55,045 bases of DNA from a virus, in IMG/VR virus record IMGVR_UViG_3300006790_001053, positions 1 to 55,045 of that record; one strand, given 5' to 3'. Positions 16,441-23,637 of the stretch are shown piece by piece. The notes below the pieces were generated by a model, which was not told where the DNA came from, did not search any database, and worked only from the letters and a program-made list of their open reading frames with translations. Position 1 is the first letter of the stretch. Each line of letters opens with the position of its first letter. Position numbers and translations under genes: made by a program.

Positions 16441-19400
16441 TTAATATCCGTAACCATTATAAGATATTTCTGACTGGTATCGTACACCATAAATAGTGTA
16501 TGTATCAGTAGTTCTACCGTTATAGTTTAATTTGATAGCACCTACTGGTTCTCCAGCAGCTGGTTTAACATCCAATGAAATTGTACTTGTAGCTATAGTC
16601 CAATCCACTCCCTCAACAAGAAGTTGACCGTTAAGGAATACTTGAATTGTATTTTGTTTCTGTTGATAATTCATTTGGAATCCTATCATATCACCATTTT
16701 GGTTAAGAGCTGGACTCATTACGTATGCCTTTTGAAGGTGATTGTCCTCTAATCTAGTTAAGTGATTAGTTACCTCAGAGAAAGAATCCATTGCTGTGAA
16801 ATCTGTATTAGAGATTATATCAGTAATTTTAGATTCTAAAGAAGTATCACCCTCTTCTCTTGCAGTAACTTCATCAGCTAAATCAGAAGTTAACGTATCG
16901 ATTGAAGCTTGTAACGTAGCGTCAGTAGCAATCCTTGCAGACTCTTCTGTAACTAACTTAGAATTAACATCAGCTAATTCAGCGTCATGTTTAACCTCTA
17001 AAGATGTTACAGCTGATTGACGAGCAGTAATCTCATCAGAGACTTGTAACTCAACATCAGTCTTCGCACTTAAGATAGCGTCACTCATGTCAGTTCTAAC
17101 CGCAGTGTCAGCAGCTTCTCTAGCAGCAACCTCATCAGCGATAGCTGTATTGATTGAGTTAACAGCCGCTAATAAAGCGTTGTCATTCTCTAAATCAACT
17201 TCCTCAACGAAAGATACTATCTCTTTGAATTGGTCTAGGTCGATTGAAGCTCCAGATAGGATAGCGTCAATTCTTCCTTTTTCAACGTCAATGTTAGACT
17301 GTAAAGTAGCGTCAGCAGCAACTCTTGAAGATGCTTCAGATGATACATCAGAGTTAATCTTAGCAGTTAATGCTTCGTCTCCAGCAACTCTTAAAGATGC
17401 TTCAGAAGATACATCAGCATCAATCTTAGTAGCTAAAGATGTGTCAGCAGCTACTCTAGCAGATGCCTCAGACGACATGTCTGAATCAATCTTAGCCTCT
17501 AAAGATGCGTCACCTGCTTCTCTAGCAACCACCTCGTTTGACATATCAGTGTCAATCTTAGTAGCTAAAGATGCGTCACCAGCAACTCTCGCAGATGCTT
17601 CAGAAGATACATCAGCATCAATCTTAGTCTCTAATGAAGCGTCATTAAATAATCTGAAATCAGTTTCATTTGATAAATCAGCTTCTAAAGATGCGTCAGC
17701 GGCTTCTCTAGCAGCTTTCTCAGTTGATACGTCAGCGTTAATTTTAGCCTCTAATAAAGAATCAGCAGCTTCTCTAGCAGACTTCTCAGATGACACATCA
17801 GTGTCAACCTTAGTAGCTAAAGATGCGTCACCAGCAACTCTTGCTGATGCTTCAGATGACATATCAGAATCTAACTTAGCTTCCAGTGAATTATCACCAG
17901 CAACTCTAGCAGATGCTTCAGATGACATATCAGCGTCCATCTTAGTCTCTAATGAGATATCAGCAGCTAATCTAGTAGATGCTTCAGATGATACGTCTGA
18001 ATTGATTTTGTTCTCTAATGAACCTTCAGCAGCAATCGCTCTCGCTTCCTCAGCGTCAACGTCAGCAATTCTTGAAGATACCTCATCAGCAACAACTTGT
18101 GCTAATGAAGCTTCAGCAGCTAATGCTCTTGCTTCCTCAGCGTTAACGTCAGCAACTCTATCAGCAATCTCGTCAGCTAATTTAGTATCTAAAGAACCTT
18201 CAGCAGCAATTGCTCTAGTTTCCTCAGCGTTAACGTCAGCGATTCTATCAGACACCTCATTGTTTAATGCTGTATCTAATGATAATTCAGCAGCTTCCGC
18301 TCTAGATACCTCAGCAGATAAGTTAGCGGCTTGGTTTAAGTCGTTAGCAACTCTGTCAGAGATTTCGTTATCCAAACTAGTTTGTAAAGCTTGGTCACCA
18401 GCAGTTCTATCAACAATCTCTTGTGAAATTGCCGCGTCATGTGCTTGGTCAGCAGCTAATCTAGAAGATGCTTCACCAGCTAATGCTGTGTCTAATGAAG
18501 ACTCAGCAGCTTCAGCTCTAGCAACCTCAGTTGATAATGATGCTTCTAATGAAGAATCACCAGCGATTCTTGAAGATACCTCAGAAGATACCGCTGCGTC
18601 ATTTGAAAGGACGTATGCTGCAAATGCTTGGTCGTTCTCAGTATCAACAGAGTTGATTAAAGTAACGATTTCAGCGAATGAATCAGCGTCAGCAGTTGAT
18701 GCACTTAAGATAGCGTCAATTCTTCCTTTCTCAACATCGATGTTAGACTGTAAAGTTCCATCAGCAGCTATTCTAGCAGCTTCCTCAACACCAATCTTAG
18801 TGTTTAAAGAACCTTCAGCAGCAATTGCTCTAGCTTCCTCAGCGTTAACATCCTCAATTCTGTTAGATGTCTCAGCCGCGATAGCGTCAGCGTTAGCAAC
18901 CTCAGCAACCTGTGCTCTAGAAGACTCAGAATCAATATTAGCTTGAAGTGTTGATACGTCAGCAATATGTTCTGCTTCTAAAGTGTCGATGTTATTCTGT
19001 AAGGTAGTGTCAGCAGCTAATCTAGAAGATGCTTCAGCAGCGTCTCCAGCGATTCTAGCAGATGCTTCAGCTGATACTTCACTATCAACTTTAGCGTCTA
19101 AAGTGTCGATGTTAGACTGTAAAGTAGCGTCAGCAGCTTGTCTAGCAGCAACTTCAGTTGACATTTCCTCATCATGAGCTACTTGTAAAGTACTCACTTT
19201 AGCGTCTAATGATGCGTCTCCAGCAATTCTGTTAGAGATTTCAGATGACATCTCACTGTCGTGTCTTGACTCAAAAGTGTCAATGTTAGACTGTAATTGA
19301 TTGTCAGCTGCTGCTCTAGCAGTTGCTTCAGCCGTATCAGCCGCTTCTCTTTCTGACTTCTCGTTAGATACATCAGCATTAACTTTTGTAGTTAATGATA

Positions 19401-19770
19401 AATCACCAGCTTCTCTAGCTGCTTTTTCAGTGGATACATCAGTGTCAATCTTTGACTCTAATGATGCGTCTCCAGCTACTCTGTCTGATGTTGCCGCATT
19501 ATACACAGAAGTTGTGTAAGCATACTGTGCGTCATCACCAGCAACTCTAGCAGATGCCTCAGACGACATGTCTGAATCAATCTTAGCTTCTAATGAATTA
19601 TCACCAGCAACTCTAAAAGATGCTTCAGCAAGGTCTGCTGCGTTTAAGTTTGCTAAATCGTCTACTAATCCAGGTAAATCTCCTTTTACGATACCACTTG
19701 GTTCAACGATTTGAGCGTTGTTTAAAATTAAATCTGACTGTCTATTTAATACTATTTTAGTATTTGCCAT
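16441..19770 (-). CDS. Fibre protein of 22-residue coiled-coil-like repeats
   Basis: 1109 residues. A short N-terminal head (MANTKIVLNRQSDLILNNAQ), which probably attaches to the virion, is followed by about 900 residues of repeats built on SSEASARVAGDASLATKID, which recur every 22 residues (two hendecads). Such a period suits a trimeric, nearly straight coiled coil. Two non-repeat modules with DVEKGRIDAILS and DxENDxA are duplicated near residues 340-390 and 805-860. The C-terminal 110 residues form a different domain with IQVFLNGQLLVEGVDWTI, like tail-fibre tips. The gene has its own hairpin terminator but no late motif directly upstream. Ala- and Asp-rich codon use makes it visibly less AT-rich than its neighbours. 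Fibre or whisker is inferred. Confidence 0.85.
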   Translation of the reverse strand: MANTKIVLNRQSDLILNNAQIVEPSGIVKGDLPGLVDDLANLNAADLAEASFRVAGDNSLEAKIDSDMSSEASARVAGDDAQYAYTTSVYNAATSDRVAGDASLESKIDTDVSTEKAAREAGDLSLTTKVNADVSNEKSEREAADTAEATARAAADNQLQSNIDTFESRHDSEMSSEISNRIAGDASLDAKVSTLQVAHDEEMSTEVAARQAADATLQSNIDTLDAKVDSEVSAEASARIAGDAAEASSRLAADTTLQNNIDTLEAEHIADVSTLQANIDSESSRAQVAEVANADAIAAETSNRIEDVNAEEARAIAAEGSLNTKIGVEEAARIAADGTLQSNIDVEKGRIDAILSASTADADSFAEIVTLINSVDTENDQAFAAYVLSNDAAVSSEVSSRIAGDSSLEASLSTEVARAEAAESSLDTALAGEASSRLAADQAHDAAISQEIVDRTAGDQALQTSLDNEISDRVANDLNQAANLSAEVSRAEAAELSLDTALNNEVSDRIADVNAEETRAIAAEGSLDTKLADEIADRVADVNAEEARALAAEASLAQVVADEVSSRIADVDAEEARAIAAEGSLENKINSDVSSEASTRLAADISLETKMDADMSSEASARVAGDNSLEAKLDSDMSSEASARVAGDASLATKVDTDVSSEKSAREAADSLLEAKINADVSTEKAAREAADASLEADLSNETDFRLFNDASLETKIDADVSSEASARVAGDASLATKIDTDMSNEVVAREAGDASLEAKIDSDMSSEASARVAADTSLATKIDADVSSEASLRVAGDEALTAKINSDVSSEASSRVAADATLQSNIDVEKGRIDAILSGASIDLDQFKEIVSFVEEVDLENDNALLAAVNSINTAIADEVAAREAADTAVRTDMSDAILSAKTDVELQVSDEITARQSAVTSLEVKHDAELADVNSKLVTEESARIATDATLQASIDTLTSDLADEVTAREEGDTSLESKITDIISNTDFTAMDSFSEVTNHLTRLEDNHLQKAYVMSPALNQNGDMIGFQMNYQQKQNTIQVFLNGQLLVEGVDWTIATSTISLDVKPAAGEPVGAIKLNYNGRTTDTYTIYGVRYQSEISYNGYGY

Positions 19771-19812
19771 AATTATTTTTTTTTAACAAATTATTAAACA
19801 CCCTCTTGTGTT

Positions 19813-19833
19813 AAAAATCCAATTTAGATTTTT
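19813..19833 (-). terminator. Possible weak terminator hairpin after gene 19913-20494
   Basis: Seven-bp AT-rich inverted repeat AAAAATC / GATTTTT with a 7-base loop in the 142-base gap between two minus-strand genes. A second short inverted repeat, AACAC / GTGTT, lies at 19797-19812. The rest of the gap is A/T tracts without an ORF. Confidence 0.35.
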
Positions 19834-19912
19834 ATTTGTTATTCAAATTTTAATTTTAATTTTTTTTATTTTTTATTTAATTTTAATATTAATAGTTATC
19901 TAGTTTTTTTTA

Positions 19913-20494
19913 TTACTTTTCTTCTGCAGTCCAACCATGTTTCTCACTCAACATCGTCCCAGTCTTAGAATATTCTACATCAGCTAATGGGTCGTAATTC
20001 TGAACATCTCTCGCCTCTATTTCAGTCACTTGGTCGATAAGTTTCATAGCGTTAGACTTTAATGTTTGACTATTCATTCCCTCCATTAAAGTTCCTCCTG
20101 CTACACTATTGATAAAATTTAATTTTGATTTATATATTTCTTCTATTAATTGACCTTCCTTATCTTGTGGAGCATTGTTTCTTTTGGTATTCAACTCAGC
20201 TCTTCTCACATTTAAATCAGATATTAAAGATTCAAACCTACTAGTCTCTTTAGTTGTTTCTTCAGTTAATTTAGAATTTAATCTTTTAACGGCTTTCTTA
20301 TTATCACCATCTAACTTAGAAATCTTATTAATAAGGACTTCTTGTTTTCTATGTGAATCTTCTAGTTCTCTTTTTCTGATGAGAACATCATCCATCACTT
20401 TATTAACATTTTTAACATCTTCCTCATACTGTTGTACCTCTGTAAGTTTTCTTTTTTCTGATACACTGTCTGATTTTTGACTGTATTTTTCCAT
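19913..20494 (-). CDS. Coiled-coil protein, probably virion-associated
   Basis: 193 residues, highly charged. Residues about 15-115 are almost uninterrupted heptad-like helix (KVMDDVLIRKRELEDSHRK, then LNSKLTEETTKETSRFESL), followed by a short less-charged segment FINSVAGGTLMEGMNS and an acidic tail. It shares its style, and the SxxxKRxL-type helices, with the N-terminal coiled coil of the next gene upstream (20529-22571), so the two could pair. No family recognised. It sits inside the block of fibre genes, with an A-rich leader and no late motif. Confidence 0.65.
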   Translation of the reverse strand: MEKYSQKSDSVSEKRKLTEVQQYEEDVKNVNKVMDDVLIRKRELEDSHRKQEVLINKISKLDGDNKKAVKRLNSKLTEETTKETSRFESLISDLNVRRAELNTKRNNAPQDKEGQLIEEIYKSKLNFINSVAGGTLMEGMNSQTLKSNAMKLIDQVTEIEARDVQNYDPLADVEYSKTGTMLSEKHGWTAEEK

Positions 20495-20528
20495 GTTTTA
20501 TTTTTTTTTTATTTTATTGTTATTTTAT

Positions 20529-22571
20529 CTAATCTCCTCGAAAAGGAATTCGATAAGATATAGTATGTACTGTATCTTCATCACCTATAGGTGATGAAAG
20601 GGTTGTAGTCCAACTAATACTGTCATTACTAAATTGTCCTATTTGAATACCTACTCTATAGCTTTCTTCTCCTGTTTCCTCGTCTACAATTACCTCTTGT
20701 GCAACAAAAGCATTACCTGTTTTTGCCATTGGGTCTGGTGAAATTTTCCAGCCTCCAATTCTTAATTGGGTGACGATTGCAGGATTTTCTTTATCACCAT
20801 TTGATTCTCCAGCAGCAGTTGCATCAACAGCAAGACCGGACAACTTACCTCGTATAAAACTGTATGAGTATGTACCTCCATCAACAAGATGTACGGCTGT
20901 ATTTTCACCGTCTTCTTGAATTACTTCCCAAGTAACTGTCCATTGAGTGTCTTCACCACCTTCTTCTTCTGATGGTTCAGAGAAACTTAACATCTCGCCT
21001 TCAGGACCTTCTAAGAATGCTGTACCTTGAATTAATACTGATTCGTTAGAAGATCCGTCCCCGTTCGTTGTAACTTTGACAACATCAAGTCCTTCTACAC
21101 CTGTTCTAATTTGATATGAAGTAGCTGGTCCTGAAGTAAAGGTTAAGATATTTCCAAGTTTCGCAGTTTCTACAACTTCACCTGGTATTTTCGCTAAGCC
21201 ACCTTGCTGTTGTAAACCGTATGTACCTGTAGATTTAATATGGTTTTCTAACTCATCTCCACCATCTCCAGTGCTTCCACCTTCAAGTGAATTATACCAT
21301 GTAGAACTTACAGCATATACGTATCGGTCTTCCATAGCATACGGTGAATCAAATCCTTGAGACAACGTAATTTTGTAAACATTGCCCATAAATAGTGTAA
21401 ATTCTGGTGACATAAATTGTTCAAAATCTGATGCGCTTGTTTGTATTGACTGTGATTCTCCAAGTTCTGGATGAACAAAGTTAACTCTCCATACTCCATC
21501 ATTAACCAGTTTCAAGTAACCTCCTTTAGAATCTGGTTGAGAAGTCACAGCTCCGTCTGATTGAGGATTACTTTCCATATAAACTCCTCCTTCACTTTTA
21601 AATGATTGGAATGAAGCGATTGTTGAATCAATACTTCCATTAGTATCATATAGATAAACGTAATCTTCAAGAGGATGGTCTGATTTTAATCCATCTCCTG
21701 GTTTATCAGCATCTTCTCCAGAATCGTAAGTAATTGTAAATGTTTCAATTGCTTTTACAATATCAATATTAAAGGTCATTTCAGTACCTTCACCAAACCC
21801 ATCTACTGTTATCCACTCTGCCATTCCGTATCCTTCCCAATAAGGGTGTCTGAATTCAAAGGTACCAGGTTTTGCAGTATTTGGTCTTAACTGAAAATCT
21901 CCAAATACTAGATATCCATTCTCATTTGGAGAAAGATCTGTAAATGTTCTCTGAGATCCTTTAGTATTACTGTACGTGGCGTTGTACGAAGCTGGTGGAT
22001 CAAAGAAGTGACCAGTCGTAGGTTCTACAGCTGTACCACCATCCATTTCTGCAGCTTTTTTAGATTCTTCTAGAATTGTTTGATTTTCTTTTTTAACGTC
22101 TCTATTTAGTACCGATTCCTGCATTTTGGTTATTTCAGATCTTAATCTATTGTATTTATCTGTATAAGATTTAAAGCTAGATTTTTCAATCACCTCTACT
22201 GAAACAGTTTCAATAGAAGTAACACCGTTTTCTACTTCTAATAATTTATCGTTGATAACTGTTCTAATGATATCAGCTTTTGATACCTCAGCGTTTAATT
22301 CCGCTTCAATCTTTTCGATTTCAGAACTTCTACCACCATCTAAATTCTGAGCAGATTTACTTAAATTTGATTTTCTGTTGGTAAAGTCTTTATCTAATTC
22401 TTGTGATTTAATGAGAATATCTTTTTGTTTGTTTATTGTAGATTCCATATCATTAAGATATTCGTAGTATTGTATTGTCTCACTGTTGAAATCCTTTAAA
22501 AAGGTTTCCATTTGTGCGGGTGTAAGAATTTCCAAAGACCAATCCTTTTTGTTTTGTGTTCTCTCTTCCAC
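20529..22571 (-). CDS. Large virion protein: coiled-coil N-terminus plus beta-rich domains
   Basis: 680 residues starting at GTG 22571. Residues 1-180 form a charged coiled coil (ETIQYYEYLNDMESTINKQK, KDILIKSQELDKDFTNRK). From about residue 185 onward the sequence is beta-rich with few helices (ATGHFFDPPASYNATYS, TFEFRHPYWEGYGMAEW, VYLYDTNGSIDSTIASF) and ends in three related strand-rich segments. Base composition of the second half is clearly higher in G+C than its surroundings (some 60-base lines reach about 40 %). No family was recognised; a tail or decoration protein with carbohydrate-binding-like sandwiches is the best guess. A candidate RNA and two late-motif copies lie just upstream. 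Confidence 0.7.
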   Translation of the reverse strand: MEERTQNKKDWSLEILTPAQMETFLKDFNSETIQYYEYLNDMESTINKQKDILIKSQELDKDFTNRKSNLSKSAQNLDGGRSSEIEKIEAELNAEVSKADIIRTVINDKLLEVENGVTSIETVSVEVIEKSSFKSYTDKYNRLRSEITKMQESVLNRDVKKENQTILEESKKAAEMDGGTAVEPTTGHFFDPPASYNATYSNTKGSQRTFTDLSPNENGYLVFGDFQLRPNTAKPGTFEFRHPYWEGYGMAEWITVDGFGEGTEMTFNIDIVKAIETFTITYDSGEDADKPGDGLKSDHPLEDYVYLYDTNGSIDSTIASFQSFKSEGGVYMESNPQSDGAVTSQPDSKGGYLKLVNDGVWRVNFVHPELGESQSIQTSASDFEQFMSPEFTLFMGNVYKITLSQGFDSPYAMEDRYVYAVSSTWYNSLEGGSTGDGGDELENHIKSTGTYGLQQQGGLAKIPGEVVETAKLGNILTFTSGPATSYQIRTGVEGLDVVKVTTNGDGSSNESVLIQGTAFLEGPEGEMLSFSEPSEEEGGEDTQWTVTWEVIQEDGENTAVHLVDGGTYSYSFIRGKLSGLAVDATAAGESNGDKENPAIVTQLRIGGWKISPDPMAKTGNAFVAQEVIVDEETGEESYRVGIQIGQFSNDSISWTTTLSSPIGDEDTVHTISYRIPFRGD

Positions 22572-22645
22572 AATTATTTTTTTTATTAATTATTATTCTA
22601 TGCTCTTTCGCACAAAAAAATTAAACCCATAATTTTAGTTTTGAT

Positions 22646-22653
22646 TATAAATA
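22646..22653 (-). promoter_or_regulatory. Late-type promoter motif upstream of gene 20529-22571
   Basis: TATTTATA on the minus strand, 74 bases before the GTG at 22571. The leader would contain a short TGC/GCA hairpin closing a GAAA-containing loop around 22600-22612. Confidence 0.45.
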
Positions 22654-22667
22654 AAAATAGTCGTATT

Positions 22668-22698
22668 GGGTAGTTTTGAAGCTAAAACAAAATTACCC
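22668..22698. terminator. Stem-loop between genes 22832-23065 and 20529-22571
   Basis: Inverted repeat of 11 bases (GGGTAGTTTTG / CAAAATTACCC) with a 9-base loop. One arm position is G-T, i.e. a wobble pair in the plus-strand RNA and an A-C mismatch in the minus. T-rich sequence follows in the minus direction. Confidence 0.5.
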
Positions 22699-22784
22699 AC
22701 TAGATATTTTATATTAATTTAAATTGGAAATATATATTTATATATAGATATTAATATTTGAATGGTTTTCTCCCATTCTTTTTC

Positions 22785-22793
22785 TATAAATAT
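22785..22793 (-). promoter_or_regulatory. Late-type promoter motif at head of the 22.6-22.8 kb gap
   Basis: Exact ATATTTATA on the minus strand with no gene start within 200 bases; the nearest downstream feature is a perfect hairpin six bases away. Confidence 0.5.
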
Positions 22794-22831
22794 GTAGGTT
22801 TTCGGAAAAAGTCAAAAAATTTAAAAAAAAA

Positions 22832-23065
22832 TTATAAATTATATAATAAATTTTTCAAATTCTTTATAGAATTAGCGTATAAAAGTGGTTCACATGACCC
22901 CGCCTCATTTAAATAATTAGTAACTTCTTTTACTATTTCATCCGTTCTTTCGAATATAAAAGTTGCTTTACCCTTGTTTTTCTCAACCACCATTTTAAAC
23001 CCTTTAAGCTTTAAATAAGCAGTTAAATATAAATCTGATGTTGTATATTTATTCTCTCTTTCCAT
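22832..23065 (-). CDS. Small hypothetical protein
   Basis: 77 residues, starting MERENKYTTSDLYLTAYLKLKG. The predicted layout is helix (SDLYLTAYLKLKGF), strand (KMVVEKNKGKATFIFERTD), helix (VKEVTNYLNEAGSCEPLLYANSIKNLKNLLYNL). This pattern matches a family of small phage proteins with a single alpha-beta unit that I recognise by feel but cannot name; it also resembles DUF5659-type proteins (a start with TSDxxLAAxLxxxGF). It has its own late motif 20 bases upstream and is followed by the candidate RNA region. Function unknown. Confidence 0.7.
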   Translation of the reverse strand: MERENKYTTSDLYLTAYLKLKGFKMVVEKNKGKATFIFERTDEIVKEVTNYLNEAGSCEPLLYANSIKNLKNLLYNL

Positions 23066-23085
23066 TTAATTGTTCTCTTTACATC

Positions 23086-23093
23086 TATAAATA
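23086..23093 (-). promoter_or_regulatory. Late-type promoter motif before gene 22832-23065
   Basis: TATTTATA on the minus strand (context CTATTTATAG), 20 bases before the ATG at 23065. Confidence 0.6.
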
Positions 23094-23124
23094 GCTAAAA
23101 TCTATAAAAAAGTCTATTTTTTTT

Positions 23125-23625
23125 TTATAAATTTTTATATCTGTAACTACATCTTATTTTAGTATTAATCATGGGTGCCTCGTTAAAAATTATTTTATTA
23201 CCATCTAACGTGTAGTCTTCCGACTCACCAATATCCTGTAATAAGCCATTTAAATAGATATGTTCACTATTCTCTTCTGGGGTATTTAATAAGACAAAAT
23301 CTGTATTAGTACCATCCACTAAACCAGTAGGTACCTCTTTATCCGAATAATTTTGTTTGAAGGTTAATTCGTCCCAATCAGATAAATCAAATACCCAATT
23401 ACTAATATTTTTTAATTTGTAATAAGTTTCACCACCATTGACACCAACAATCATCCCTGCTCTTCTTCTTTCTGCTGTAATAAGATTTAGTTCATTGACA
23501 GTACCAACATTTCTTAAACCATCGATACCATACATAGGGTCTATGACTGGATAACTATCTCTAGTATCCATTGGACTTAAGTAACCAAGTAAACCAACAC
23601 CACCAATTAAATTAAAATCACCCAT
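23125..23625 (-). CDS. Virion structural protein with fibre-tip-like C-terminal domain
   Basis: 166 residues in two parts. Residues 1-75 (MDTRDSYPVIDPMYGIDGLRN, RRRAGMIVGVNGGETYYKL; split here at 20) match a segment widely found at fibre or appendage attachment points in marine myoviruses. Residues about 100-166 (LVDGTNTDFVLLNTP, HIYLNGLLQDIG, DYTLDGNKIIFNEAP, IRCSYRYKNL) form a small beta domain common in tail-fibre proteins, with the sequence NGLLQ or NGQLL also present in the C-terminus of the 16441-19770 fibre. It lies 12 bases after the 884-residue virion gene in the same operon. Structural role is well supported, exact position in the particle unknown. Confidence 0.75.
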   Translation of the reverse strand: MGDFNLIGGVGLLGYLSPMDTRDSYPVIDPMYGIDGLRNVGTVNELNLITAERRRAGMIVGVNGGETYYKLKNISNWVFDLSDWDELTFKQNYSDKEVPTGLVDGTNTDFVLLNTPEENSEHIYLNGLLQDIGESEDYTLDGNKIIFNEAPMINTKIRCSYRYKNL

Positions 23626-23637
23626 ATCAAATTAAGA

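Larger units (their letters stand above)
22655..22793 (-). ncRNA. Candidate small RNA with its own late promoter and terminal hairpin
   Basis: The 260-base gap 22572-22831 holds no credible gene (a 12-codon ATG frame at most). On the minus strand it starts with an exact late motif ATATTTATA (22785-22793). Six bases later comes a perfect 6-bp hairpin, GAATGG / CCATTC (22760-22778), where the RNA 5' end would lie. About 60 bases further is a long hairpin, arms 22668-22678 and 22688-22698, followed by ACTATTTTTATTT. The long stem pairs fully (with one G-U) in the plus-strand sense and with one mismatch in the minus sense. A transcript of about 120 bases bounded by structure is inferred. Confidence 0.4.

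Noticed and set aside
17087-18946. A 619-codon open plus-strand frame opposite the repeat fibre
   Set aside because: It is the antisense shadow of the repeated minus-strand codons; its Ser/Ala-rich translation mirrors the repeat and has no independent start signal or motif.
16441-19770. CRISPR-like direct repeats
   Set aside because: Repeats are in-frame protein repeats of about 66 bases without unique spacers or a leader.
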